A DNA stretch of 64,000 nucleotides. Origin: Rhizobium sp. SG_E_25_P2. GTDB taxonomy: Bacteria; Pseudomonadota; Alphaproteobacteria; Rhizobiales; Rhizobiaceae. The DNA lies in NCBI RefSeq assembly GCF_029892285.1, contig NZ_JARXVM010000012.1, positions 62,001-126,000 of the forward strand, read 5' to 3'. This document shows positions 8,489-16,984 of the stretch, in pieces (within the stretch, counting starts at the first letter, position 1; each line of letters begins with the position of its first letter). The position numbers and the translations under genes are program-made. The notes beneath the pieces were generated by a model. It was not told the DNA's origin. It was given only the letters and a program-made list of their open reading frames with translations, and did not search any database.

Positions 8489-8833
8489 TTGTTTCCCTTT
8501 CAGTCCAGACCCTTACGGCTTGCGGAGAGTGGTCCACGCCGCCGGCCTGTTCGGGATAGAGGTGGAGATCCTAAGCATGCAATTCAAGGCTGGAACGAGC
8601 GCCGAAAATACAGGCTGTCAAAAATCCGTCATATCCCGCGAACATTCAATCCTATCCGGATGGTCCGAAGCTTACGCGATCGTCACGTATTAGCATCGCC
8701 GGAATCTCAAGCTTGTTTTGCGCCGATATGGCCGCCAAGGCAACGCGTTTTTCGCTCGATCGGCCCATAACCCGCTATTGACGCAAAAGCCCGGCCGGAG
8801 CCGGGCTTTCAAAATTTGGGGTGACCGCGCGGC
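8489..8833 (-). other. Intergenic region between clpX and lon
   Basis: This 345-base gap holds the clpX terminator at its distal end and must hold the lon promoter. A perfect minus-strand TTGACA is at 8621-8616, but I see no convincing -10 at normal spacing. A CTTGAATT at about 8588 has no RpoH-type -10 at 17-19 bases. No gene or RNA is evident; the short open frames have no coding character. Confidence 0.4.
8785..8810 (-). terminator. Rho-independent terminator of clpX
   Basis: A perfect 10-base stem (8786-8795 with 8800-8809, AAAGCCCGGC and its complement) around a 4-base loop, ending on the minus strand in TTTTGC, 25 bases past the clpX stop. Confidence 0.8.
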
Positions 8834-10111
8834 TCAGGCCGAGGCCGGAGCCTTCTCGTCGCGGCGTTCGGCGTAGATGTAGAGCGGACGGGCGCTGCCC
8901 TTGGCCACTTCCTCGGAGATCACAACTTCCTGCACGCCATCCAAGGCCGGCAGCTCGAACATGGTGTCGAGGAGGATCTTTTCCATGATCGAACGCAGAC
9001 CGCGAGCGCCGGTCTTGCGGATGATCGCCTTGCGGGCGATCTCGCGAAGCGCGTCCTCGTGGAAGGTCAGTTCGACGTCTTCCATCTCGAACAGACGTTG
9101 ATACTGCTTCACCAGCGCGTTTTTCGGCTCGCTGAGGATCTGGATCAGCGCGTCTTCATCAAGGTCCTCCAGCGTCGCCACGACGGGCAGACGACCGATG
9201 AATTCCGGGATGAGGCCGAATCTGACCAAGTCTTCCGGCTCGAGATCGCGCAGCACATGGCCGACGCGACGCTCATCCGGAGCCGCAACCTTGGCCGCGA
9301 AACCGATCGAAGTCTTTTCCGAACGGGCCGAGATGACTTTTTCGAGACCGGCAAACGCGCCGCCGCAAATGAACAGGATGTTGGTCGTGTCCACCTGCAG
9401 GAATTCCTGCTGCGGATGCTTGCGACCGCCTTGCGGCGGAACGGAAGCCACCGTGCCTTCCATGATCTTCAGCAGCGCCTGCTGGACGCCCTCGCCCGAC
9501 ACGTCGCGGGTGATCGAGGGATTGTCCGACTTGCGGCTGATCTTGTCGACTTCGTCGATATAGACGATGCCGCGCTGGGCGCGCTCGACATTGTAATCGG
9601 CAGACTGCAGGAGCTTGAGGATGATGTTCTCGACGTCCTCGCCGACATAACCGGCTTCGGTGAGCGTCGTTGCGTCCGCCATGGTGAAGGGAACGTCGAT
9701 GATGCGGGCGAGCGTCTGGGCGAGATAGGTCTTGCCGCAGCCGGTCGGGCCGACCAGAAGGATGTTCGACTTCGCCAGTTCGATGTCCTGGCTCTTGGAG
9801 GCGTGCGCCAGCCGCTTGTAGTGATTGTGTACGGCGACGGCGAGAATGCGCTTGGCCGTCTTCTGACCGATCACATACTCATCGAGAACCTTCATGATGT
9901 CCTGCGGGGTCGGCACGCCCTCGCGGGATTTCACCATGGAGGATTTGTTTTCCTCGCGGATGATGTCCATGCAGAGTTCGACGCATTCGTCGCAGATGAA
10001 CACGGTCGGACCCGCGATCAGCTTGCGCACTTCATGCTGGCTCTTGCCGCAGAAAGAACAATAAAGCGTGTTCTTCGAGTCGCCGCTATTGCTTCCGCTG
10101 ACTTTGCTCAT
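8834..10111 (-). CDS. clpX: ATP-dependent Clp protease ATP-binding subunit ClpX
   Basis: A 425-residue AAA+ unfoldase. The N-terminal C4 zinc-binding domain is CSFCGK...CDEC (residues about 14-41); the Walker A GPTGCGKT is near residue 120, Walker [10 protein letters not shown] follows, and the IGF loop that docks to ClpP reads [10 protein letters not shown]. ClpX unfolds tagged substrates and feeds them into ClpP. I chose the ATG at 10111 ([14 protein letters not shown]), preceded by GGAAGGAAGTGAAA, over a GTG two codons upstream. It follows clpP on the same strand across a 330-base gap, so it may have its own promoter. Confidence 0.98.
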   Translation of the reverse strand: MSKVSGSNSGDSKNTLYCSFCGKSQHEVRKLIAGPTVFICDECVELCMDIIREENKSSMVKSREGVPTPQDIMKVLDEYVIGQKTAKRILAVAVHNHYKRLAHASKSQDIELAKSNILLVGPTGCGKTYLAQTLARIIDVPFTMADATTLTEAGYVGEDVENIILKLLQSADYNVERAQRGIVYIDEVDKISRKSDNPSITRDVSGEGVQQALLKIMEGTVASVPPQGGRKHPQQEFLQVDTTNILFICGGAFAGLEKVISARSEKTSIGFAAKVAAPDERRVGHVLRDLEPEDLVRFGLIPEFIGRLPVVATLEDLDEDALIQILSEPKNALVKQYQRLFEMEDVELTFHEDALREIARKAIIRKTGARGLRSIMEKILLDTMFELPALDGVQEVVISEEVAKGSARPLYIYAERRDEKAPASA

Positions 10112-10443
10112 TTTCACTTCCTTCCAGCACGCCGCGACCAGAAAGGAACGCGGGGTCGATCATGACACCCCGGCATGAAGCGGCGTTTCCGCTTTTACAC
10201 GAGGCCTGGGGGACACATGGTTCGGCGGAACGCAGCACATTCGCCAGATGCCGGCAACATGTCCCCATTGCTCAATGGGAAGCCTATGTCATAATTCTTC
10301 AACATAGGCTTAATGCTAATCCTAAACGCCAGAGGCTTCCACGCAAAACGCTATCGGACACAATCTTGTCAAGAACAGGGCTTGTCAAGCGAAGAGCGAG
10401 CGCGCCGCTCTTCCATTCCTTGCGTTCGACGCGTCTTAAAGCC
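10112..10443 (-). other. clpP-clpX intergenic region with inverted and direct repeats
   Basis: This 332-base gap contains no gene but has ordered structure. A perfect 10-base inverted repeat AAGCCTATGT / ACATAGGCTT lies at 10280-10289 and 10302-10311 with a 12-base spacer. A hairpin GAAGAGCG / CGCTCTTC lies at 10391-10398 and 10406-10413, just past the clpP stop, with no T-tract. A direct repeat CTTGTCAAG occurs at 10365-10373 and 10381-10389 (16-base spacing); on the minus strand each copy contains a TTGACA -35-like hexamer pointing at clpX. The region likely holds the clpX promoter and perhaps an operator. Confidence 0.5.
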
Positions 10444-11076
<633 letters not shown>

Positions 11077-11142
11077 GTCCATCCTTCACATAAACTCCCC
11101 GGAGATCGGTTATTTTCTCGGGAATCAACCTTTTCTCTTTTC

Positions 11143-11176
11143 CCATACATAGAGTGTCCGTCCCCCGGACTTCAAG
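11143..11176 (-). promoter_or_regulatory. Candidate RpoH (heat-shock) promoter of clpP
   Basis: On the minus strand CTTGAA (11176-11171) is followed, 19 bases after the CTTG, by TCTATGTATG (11152-11143). This is close to the alphaproteobacterial RpoH pattern CTTG-N17/18-CYTATnTnnG. Predicted transcription would begin about 55-65 bases before the clpP ATG. Spacing is one base longer than ideal, so it is a candidate only. Confidence 0.45.
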
Positions 11177-11295
11177 CCATGCGCGGAAATTGCGCTATCC
11201 CTGTACGATTCGCACTTAAAGGCGGATTACGGCGGAGCATGGCTGCACCGGAATTGGCCGTCAGGGTGAACAATGTGTGAAGCGGCGCGCCAAAA

Positions 11296-11682
11296 TCAGA
11301 CGCGGAGATGCTGGACCGGATAGTCGGCCACGACATGATCCGCCGTCATCAGCACGAGATCTTCAGACAGCGCCTGGGCAATCAGCAGCCGGTCGAAGGG
11401 ATCGCGGTGGATCAGCGGCAGATCCAGGACGCGCACAGCGTGGGCGCCTGTGACGGGGAGTTCTCGGTAGCCGCGCTCGATGAGAGCTGCACGTATCTCT
11501 GCTGCATCAACATTAAAGTCGAATTTGCCGATCTGTTGTTTCACAGCGATTTCAAATATGGACGTGGCGCTAAAATAGATTTCGTTCGCAGGAGAACGGA
11601 GAACATTCAGATGGTTTTGAGACAGCCGAGGATGGCTGCTCATCATCCACAACAGGATATTGGTGTCAGCCAAATATCTCAA
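11296..11682 (-). CDS. PIN-domain toxin (VapC family)
   Basis: A 128-residue PIN nuclease of normal VapC length. The acidic active site is complete: Asp6 in LADTNILLW, Glu44 in SIFEIAVKQ, Asp97 in DPFDRLLIAQA and Asp115 in LMTAD. VapC toxins cleave tRNA or rRNA when released from their antitoxin. Its ATG overlaps the antitoxin stop by 4 bases, the usual TA layout. It looks intact and functional. Confidence 0.93.
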   Translation of the reverse strand: MRYLADTNILLWMMSSHPRLSQNHLNVLRSPANEIYFSATSIFEIAVKQQIGKFDFNVDAAEIRAALIERGYRELPVTGAHAVRVLDLPLIHRDPFDRLLIAQALSEDLVLMTADHVVADYPVQHLRV

Positions 11683-11933
11683 TCAGCGCGTCCTTCGAAC
11701 AGCGCGATGATTTCTTCACTACACATCGTGTCGAAATCATCGGGCACTCTCAAGCGCCCTGCGAAAAACCCCACTTCGCGGGGGCTATCGGATTTCGTAG
11801 CCAGCGCGTTTGAAGGCGTGATCTCCACGACCGGCTTGCCGCCTCGTTCGACAATAATCGTCTCTCCGCCCTCGGCGGCCGACATCAAGTCGCTGAAATT
11901 GTCTTCCGCTTCCTGCAGGCTCACATGACGCAT
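11679..11933 (-). CDS. Phd/YefM-type antitoxin
   Basis: An 84-residue antitoxin starting MRHVSLQEAEDNFSDLMSAAEGGE, the Phd/YefM DNA-binding fold, with IIVERGGKPVVEITP closing that fold. The C-terminal part (DDFDTMCSEEIIALFEG) should wrap the toxin. I chose the ATG at 11933, not a longer frame reaching 12041, because only this start aligns with the family. The pair is divergent from the P450 gene, and the 106-base gap should hold its autoregulated promoter. Confidence 0.9.
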   Translation of the reverse strand: MRHVSLQEAEDNFSDLMSAAEGGETIIVERGGKPVVEITPSNALATKSDSPREVGFFAGRLRVPDDFDTMCSEEIIALFEGRAD

Positions 11934-12039
11934 GGCCGTTCTCCCGCTCAACAGTACTGAATATAGGACAGGAGCGGCGCCATTGCAATTTTCATGGGCC
12001 TCGCCATAAAGTCCCGGCAAAATCACACGAGTAGCCCGC

Positions 12040-13287
12040 ATGTCCCAGTTCCCCGCCTATTTCAAATTCGACGCCGCCAGCCGCCGCATATCGCTCGACG
12101 CCCGCAATCCGAATTTTTACCGCAATCCGAACATCGCCTATGCGGCCATGCACGCCGCCTCGCCCACCTTCTGGTGGGAAGAGGAAAAGCAATGGTATTT
12201 CACCGGCTACGACACCGTGAACGCCTTTTTGCGCGACCGCCGCTTCGGCCGCCAGATCACCCATGTGATGAGCCGCGAAGAGCTTGGCTGGGCTGAGCCG
12301 CGCGCCGAGCTCGCCGATTTCGACCGGGCCGAGTCCAAGTCGCTGCTGTCGCTCGAAGCGCCAGAGCACACGCGGTTGCGTACGCTGGTAAACCGGGCCT
12401 TCGTCTCGCGGCAGATCGAAAAGCTCAGGCCGGAGATCACATCGCTCTGTCACGAGTTGATCGACGGTTTCGCGCCCGATCGCGGCACGGAACTTCTGTC
12501 CTCCTTCGCCGAGGTCATCCCCGTCACCATCATCGCCGCCATGATGGGCGTGCCGATGGACATGCGGCGGCAATTGCTCGACTGGAGCCATGACTATGTG
12601 CGGATGTACATGTTCGGCCGCACCGCCGAGGACGAGGCGCTCGCCAACAAGGCCGCCCGAGACTTCGCCGACTATGTGAAGACGCTCGCCAAGGAGAAGC
12701 GCGCCAATCCGCAGGACGATCTGCTGACGCTGATGCTGTCGCCGGCCCGCGACGGCCAGTTCCTGACCGAGGATGAACTCGTCTCCACCGCCATCGTGCT
12801 GCTCAATGCCGGCCATGAAGCCACGGTTCATCAGATCGGCAATGCGGTCAACATCATCCTCGCTTCGGAACACGATCCCAAGGCGCTGTTCGCCGACGCC
12901 AAGGCCACAGAACTGACGGTCGAGGAAAGCTTCCGCATTTCCGCCCCCGTGCATATTTTCAAGCGCTGGGCGCTCGAGGATGTCGAGGTCGACGGCGTGC
13001 AGTTGCGAAAGGGCGACGAGATCGGCCTGATCCTCGCCGCCGCCAATCTCGATCCAAGGAAATTCACCGACCCCCTCGCCTTCAAGCCCGATCGCAACGA
13101 AGGCCTCAGCCTCTCCTTCGGCGCCGGCATCCATTTCTGCATCGGCGCGCCGCTGGCGCGGCTGGAAATGAACATCGCCCTGCCGATCCTGTTTGAGCGG
13201 CTGCCGAAGATGCGCATCGCCGAGGAGCCGGTGGTGAAGGACGTCTATCACTTCCACGGGTTGGAGCGGCTGGATCTGGTGTGGTGA
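12040..13287 (+). CDS. Cytochrome P450
   Basis: A 415-residue soluble bacterial P450. The heme-ligand loop is SFGAGIHFCIGAPLARLE, with the axial Cys near residue 367. The K-helix ExxR is seen as ESFR, and the I-helix oxygen-binding motif as NAGHEATV (family consensus AGxxT). PEHTRLRTLVNRAF is the typical C-helix heme-propionate contact. No ferredoxin or reductase gene is adjacent (the 2Fe-2S ferredoxin at 24 kb is the nearest). Substrate cannot be predicted. It is flanked on both sides by toxin-antitoxin genes, which suggests an accessory insertion site. Confidence 0.95.
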   Translation: MSQFPAYFKFDAASRRISLDARNPNFYRNPNIAYAAMHAASPTFWWEEEKQWYFTGYDTVNAFLRDRRFGRQITHVMSREELGWAEPRAELADFDRAESKSLLSLEAPEHTRLRTLVNRAFVSRQIEKLRPEITSLCHELIDGFAPDRGTELLSSFAEVIPVTIIAAMMGVPMDMRRQLLDWSHDYVRMYMFGRTAEDEALANKAARDFADYVKTLAKEKRANPQDDLLTLMLSPARDGQFLTEDELVSTAIVLLNAGHEATVHQIGNAVNIILASEHDPKALFADAKATELTVEESFRISAPVHIFKRWALEDVEVDGVQLRKGDEIGLILAAANLDPRKFTDPLAFKPDRNEGLSLSFGAGIHFCIGAPLARLEMNIALPILFERLPKMRIAEEPVVKDVYHFHGLERLDLVW

Positions 13288-13419
13288 CGGATCAATATCC
13301 AGTGTCCGGCCAAGACTCGTGCCCCGCTGTATTGATCTGCGAAGTCCACTGGCGGGACATGCTATAGATTTCGGAATTCATCTTTACGGACTACGATGTC
13401 ACCGATCGGAGATGCCCTC

Positions 13420-13659
13420 ATGAAAAGAGTGTCGACAGCGGAAGCGAAAGCCAACTTCGATGATTTGATCACGCTGGTGAAAACGGGCGAAACGGTGGTT
13501 GTGACGGATGAGGCGCGCGATTTCATGGAAATGAAATCGTTGCAGACTGTCCAACGCCTGGAGGTTGACCCACTCGCGCTGGAAAAGCTCCACCGCACGT
13601 TTTCAGGACTGAGCATCGACGATATCCTTTCGGCGGCGCAAGAAGGGCATCGCTATTGA
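13420..13659 (+). CDS. Phd/YefM-like antitoxin, orphan
   Basis: A 79-residue protein beginning MKRVSTAEAKANFDDLITLVKTGETVVVTDEARDFMEM, which matches the N-terminal Phd/YefM DNA-binding fold. I prefer the ATG at 13420, with GGAGA eight bases before it, over one at 13396. The C-terminus (FSGLSIDDILSAAQEGHRY) is the expected toxin-binding tail. Its partner toxin immediately downstream is only a 47-codon remnant, so the antitoxin is effectively alone and may persist as a DNA-binding regulator or as decay. Confidence 0.8.
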   Translation: MKRVSTAEAKANFDDLITLVKTGETVVVTDEARDFMEMKSLQTVQRLEVDPLALEKLHRTFSGLSIDDILSAAQEGHRY

Positions 13660-13799
13660 GCGCGCTGGTGACGGGTGCGTCCGTTGTCGCATTGTGGCTG
13701 CTGCCGGACGAAGCCAATCCTATTGGCGCGGCCCATTTTCGTCGGGCCGCCGCGTCTGGCGCGGCAGCAAGTAGCTTGGGACTTAATTCGGGACCGTAA
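13656..13799 (+). pseudogene. Truncated VapC/PIN toxin remnant
   Basis: Overlapping the antitoxin stop, the frame starting at a TTG at 13656 reads SALVTGASVVALWLLPDEAN and ends at a stop at 13797-13799, 47 codons later. This resembles the first strand and helix of PIN toxins (VxDASVxxxWLLPxE), but the first catalytic Asp is Gly, the start is TTG and the remaining ~80 residues are absent. After ...AHFRRAAA the sequence loses all PIN similarity. It is best read as a decayed toxin partner of the preceding antitoxin. Confidence 0.7.
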
Positions 13800-14147
13800 T
13801 CACACCCGGATCACGTAATCCTTGGTCGTCGTCTCGACCACTTCCCATGTGCCGACAAAGCCGGGCCGCAGGATCAGCCGGTCGCCGGCGCGGAGTTGGA
13901 TCGGCTCGCCGCCCTCCTCCGTGACGATCGAATAGCCTTCGAGGATGTGGAAATATTCCCATTCCTCATAGGTGATCTTCCATTTGCCGGGTGTGGCGCG
14001 CCACACGCCGGCATAGAGGCCGCCCTCGGCCTCTTCCAGGTTCCAAGTCGTGAAGACAGGCTCTCCGGCGATCAGCCGGTCCGGCGCAGGCGCGCCGGTT
14101 TCGGGTGTCACGGAGGAGAGATCGAAACCGAGGGCGTGGTTTGTCAT
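13800..14147 (-). CDS. Cupin-domain protein (DUF861 type)
   Basis: A 115-residue single-domain cupin of the DUF861/EutQ-like group. GVWRATPGKWKITYEEWEYFHILEGYSIVTEEGG contains the first cupin motif with a Glu and His as likely metal ligands, and RAGDRLILRPGFVGTWEVVE the second. Function is unknown; relatives bind small metabolites or sugar acids. Its start overlaps the metY stop by 4 bases (ATGA), so it is translationally coupled to methionine biosynthesis. A role linked to sulfur-amino-acid metabolism is only suggested by that context. Confidence 0.88.
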   Translation of the reverse strand: MTNHALGFDLSSVTPETGAPAPDRLIAGEPVFTTWNLEEAEGGLYAGVWRATPGKWKITYEEWEYFHILEGYSIVTEEGGEPIQLRAGDRLILRPGFVGTWEVVETTTKDYVIRV

Positions 14148-15427
14148 GCCTGTTCCAGAGCCTGTTCGAGATCGGCGATGATGTCGGAAGCGTCTTCGAT
14201 GCCGACCGACAGGCGGACGACGTCGGGGCCGGCGCCGGCGGCGATCTGCTGCTCGGGCGTCAACTGGCGATGCGTGGTCGAAGCCGGATGGATGACCAGC
14301 GACCGCGTGTCGCCGATATTGGCGAGATGCGAGAACAGCTTCAGGCTTTCGACAAAGGTCTTGCCCGATTCGTAGCCGCCCTTGAGGCCAAAGGTGAAGA
14401 CGGCGCCGGCGCCCTTGGGCGAATATTTCTTCTGCAGCGCGTTGTTCGGATCATCCTCCAGGCCGGCATAGCTGACCCAGGCGACCTTCGGATGGGTCTT
14501 CAGCCATTTGGCGACCGCGAGCGCGTTTTCGCAATGGCGCTGCATGCGCAGCGGCAGCGTTTCGATGCCGGTGATCAGCAGGAAGGCGTTCATCGGGGCA
14601 ATCGTCGGGCCGAAATCGCGCAGGCCGAGCACGCGGGCGGCGATGGCGAAGGCGATATTGCCAAAAGTCTGGTGCAGGATCACGCCGCCATATTCCGGAC
14701 GCGGCTCAGACAGCATCGGATATTTGCCCGAAACCGACCAATCGAACGTGCCGCCGTCGACGATGATGCCGCCCATGGAATTGCCGTGGCCGCCCATGAA
14801 CTTGGTCAGCGAGTGGACGACGATATCTGCGCCATGCTCGAACGGGCGCACCAGATAAGGCGAGGCCATGGTGTTGTCGACGATCAGCGGCAGGCCATGC
14901 TTGTGGGCGATCTCGGCGATGGCCGAGATATCCACAAAAGTGCCGCCTGGATTGGCGAGGCTCTCGATGAACACGGCCTTGGTGTTCTCGTCAATCAGCG
15001 CTTCCATGGCCGAAGGATCGGACATGTCGGACCAGCGCACGTTCCAGTCGAAACTCTTGAAGGCATGGCCGAACTGGTTGATCGAACCGCCATATAGGCG
15101 CTTGGCGGCGATGAAATTGTCGCCCGGGCTCATGATGGTGTGGAAGATCAGCAACTGAGCGGCGTGGCCGGACGAGGTCGCCAAGGCCGCAGTGCCGCCT
15201 TCGAGCGCTGCGACGCGCTCTTCGAGCACCGCCTGGGTCGGATTCATGATGCGCGTATAGATATTGCCGAACTGCTGCAGGCCAAAAAGAGCGGCGGCGT
15301 GATCGGCATTGTCGAACACGAAGCTGGTCGTCTGGTAGATCGGCGTGATGCGCGCCTTGGTCGTCGGATCAGGCTGCGCGCCGGCGTGCACGGCGAGCGT
15401 GGAAAAGCCCGGATTGTCTTTGCTCAT
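14144..15427 (-). CDS. metY: O-acetylhomoserine sulfhydrylase / aminocarboxypropyltransferase
   Basis: A 427-residue PLP enzyme of the Cys/Met-metabolism family, with the length and N-terminus (GFSTLAVHAGAQPDPTT) of MetY-type O-acetylhomoserine sulfhydrylases. The PLP Lys is in HSLTKFMGGHG (near residue 208); the Tyr/Arg pair that contacts the phosphate is YTRIMNPT, and SSGHAAQ gives the phosphate cup. SLVIHPASTTHRQL is the conserved C-terminal substrate Arg/Ser region. It makes homocysteine (or methionine) from O-acetylhomoserine and sulfide (or methanethiol). GGGAGGACTTC precedes the ATG. I searched the upstream DNA for a SAM-II riboswitch and did not find one. Confidence 0.95.
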   Translation of the reverse strand: MSKDNPGFSTLAVHAGAQPDPTTKARITPIYQTTSFVFDNADHAAALFGLQQFGNIYTRIMNPTQAVLEERVAALEGGTAALATSSGHAAQLLIFHTIMSPGDNFIAAKRLYGGSINQFGHAFKSFDWNVRWSDMSDPSAMEALIDENTKAVFIESLANPGGTFVDISAIAEIAHKHGLPLIVDNTMASPYLVRPFEHGADIVVHSLTKFMGGHGNSMGGIIVDGGTFDWSVSGKYPMLSEPRPEYGGVILHQTFGNIAFAIAARVLGLRDFGPTIAPMNAFLLITGIETLPLRMQRHCENALAVAKWLKTHPKVAWVSYAGLEDDPNNALQKKYSPKGAGAVFTFGLKGGYESGKTFVESLKLFSHLANIGDTRSLVIHPASTTHRQLTPEQQIAAGAGPDVVRLSVGIEDASDIIADLEQALEQA

Positions 15428-15670
15428 GAAGTCCTCCCATTATCGGCGCATCGCCCGGACGGATCGTCCCGAAACGCCATGTTGAATTGCGTTGGCGACT
15501 ATAGCGACTGGAGAGAGAAGCGCGCGCAAAATTTGCGCATGAATAAGCGCCATCCTGAAAAATTGTTTCCGAACAATCCCGCCACCACCAGACATGGCGA
15601 GCGCCTGTCAGCGTAATCACGCGAGGGACAGCCGCTCGTCGCAAAATCCGGATCATGCCGCTGAACAACA

Positions 15671-15696
15671 AAAAGGCCGCTTTCGGGCGGCCTTTG
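15671..15696 (-). terminator. Rho-independent terminator of dksA
   Basis: A perfect 9-base stem (15672-15680 with 15687-15695, AAAGGCCGC and its complement) whose minus-strand 3' side runs into TTTTTGTTGTT, directly after the dksA stop. Confidence 0.85.
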
Positions 15697-15700
15697 ATCA

Positions 15701-16120
15701 TTACTCGTCGCGGTAGACTTTTTCGCGCCGCTCGTGGCGCTCCTGCGCTTCGATCGACAACGTGGCGATCGGCCGGGCGTCGAGGCGTTTCAGGCTGATC
15801 GGCTCGCCGGTTTCTTCGCAGTAGCCATATGTGCCGTCGTCAATGCGCTGCACGGCGGCGTCGATCTTGGAGATCAGTTTACGCTGCCGGTCGCGGGCCC
15901 GAAGTTCGATGGCGCGGTCGGTTTCAGATGACGCGCGATCGGCGAGATCGGGGTGATTGGCGCTTTCCTCGGCGAGATGGCCGAGAGTTTCGCGCGCTTC
16001 ACGCAGGATCTCGGTTTTCCAGGCTATCAGTTTGGTACGGAAATATGCTCGCTGTCTCGGGTTCATGAATTCTTCGTTTTCCGAGGGAACATAGTTCGTA
16101 AGATCGATACTCTCACTCAA
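15701..16120 (-). CDS. dksA: RNA polymerase-binding transcription factor DksA (one-cysteine type)
   Basis: A 139-residue DksA: coiled-coil region with the tip Asp-rich segment (DLADRASSETDRAIELRARDRQ), then the zinc-finger-like region YGYCEETGEPISLKRLDARP. E. coli DksA has four Cys ligands here; this protein keeps only one (the other positions read Thr, Ser and Ala), a form described in Alphaproteobacteria that works without structural zinc. It binds the RNA polymerase secondary channel and mediates the ppGpp response. I chose a TTG start at 16120 (LSESIDLTNYVPSENEEFMN) because AGGAGA lies six bases upstream and this gives the family N-terminus; an ATG 10 codons earlier has no such support. 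Confidence 0.93.
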   Translation of the reverse strand: MSESIDLTNYVPSENEEFMNPRQRAYFRTKLIAWKTEILREARETLGHLAEESANHPDLADRASSETDRAIELRARDRQRKLISKIDAAVQRIDDGTYGYCEETGEPISLKRLDARPIATLSIEAQERHERREKVYRDE

Positions 16121-16426
16121 CGCGATTCTCCTGAAGAACAACCCGTACAAGGCGGCTCTATAGCTCCGCAGCCTTTTCGATTCAAGCGGAAAGCGTGGAT
16201 TTAACGTATTTTAAATCTGTCATATTCTCGTGCTAAGTGGTTATTTTTCGTGCATGAATTGCCTTCTTACTGATCAGAGCTTCAAATGCGCGCCCCTGTC
16301 AGGATCGCCAAAAGCAGCGTAAATCACCACAGCGTGACACATTGTCTCCATCCGGGACAGGATTGACCTTTCGCGGCACGGCTGGTCTAACCAGCCATCA
16401 TGCCGTTGGGAGCACGATGGGACGAG
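16121..16426. other. Divergent intergenic region between dksA and sixA
   Basis: About 300 AT-richer bases carrying the promoters of both divergent genes. A small perfect hairpin GGCTGGT / ACCAGCC lies at 16380-16386 and 16390-16396, about 30 bases before the sixA start. I see no RNA gene or conserved operator. Confidence 0.4.
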
Positions 16427-16930
16427 ATGACGCCACCCCAAAGCCAATTTTTTCGTCTTTTTCTGCTCAGGCACGCCAATGCGGCCTGGCCGGAGCCGGG
16501 CGGCCGTGATTTCGACAGGGCGCTGGACCGCAAGGGACAGGCCGATATCCGCGACGTCGCCATCCGCGCCTATGCCGCTGGCTACCAGCCGGAACGAATC
16601 GTCGCCTCGCCCGCGCGCCGCTGCAAGGAGACCGCGCAGGCGATACTCGACGTATTCGGCCCCATGGCGGCGGAATTTGACGACACGCTGTATGACCAGG
16701 GGCCGGAAGCCTATTGCCGTTTGATCGACCGCCATTCCGCGGACTCGAATGTGTTGATCGTCGGCCATAACCCGATGATCGAAGCCTTGGCCGCGCAGTT
16801 TGTAGCCGAGCAACCGGGCGAACTGGCTTTCGGCTACCCGACGGCGGGATTGCTGATTGTCGATTTCCAACGTCCCGTGCGTCTCGAACGCGGCGCGGCC
16901 ACCGCCGTCGACATGATCGCGCCGCTTTGA
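16427..16930 (+). CDS. SixA-like histidine phosphatase
   Basis: A 167-residue histidine-phosphatase-superfamily protein. The catalytic motif is LFLLRHANAAW (RHG/RHA), a second Arg is in ASPARRCKETA and the second His is in LIVGHNPMIE. SixA-type enzymes dephosphorylate phosphohistidine proteins such as Hpt domains and NPr. I prefer the ATG at 16427 (MTPPQSQFFRLF), preceded by GGGACGAG, over one at 16400. It lies 54 bases before ycjX on the same strand. An Hpt-domain protein is encoded 8 kb away, but no link is shown. Confidence 0.88.
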   Translation: MTPPQSQFFRLFLLRHANAAWPEPGGRDFDRALDRKGQADIRDVAIRAYAAGYQPERIVASPARRCKETAQAILDVFGPMAAEFDDTLYDQGPEAYCRLIDRHSADSNVLIVGHNPMIEALAAQFVAEQPGELAFGYPTAGLLIVDFQRPVRLERGAATAVDMIAPL

Positions 16931-16984
16931 TCTTGCCATTGCGCGCCCTATATTGGCGACACAACAACGCATGCGGATGTCGCC

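Noticed and set aside
8616-8621. TTGACA as the lon -35 promoter element
   Set aside because: The hexamer is perfect, but no acceptable -10 lies 16-18 bases downstream, so I did not list it as a promoter.
5918-8770. A 950-codon open frame on the plus strand opposite lon
   Set aside because: It mirrors the lon gene in the complementary strand, has no family likeness and is rich in His/Arg/Asp as expected from antisense of high-GC coding sequence.
15428-15640. SAM-II or other SAM riboswitch upstream of metY
   Set aside because: I looked on the minus strand for the conserved SAM-II pseudoknot words and found no match near the ATG or in the leader.
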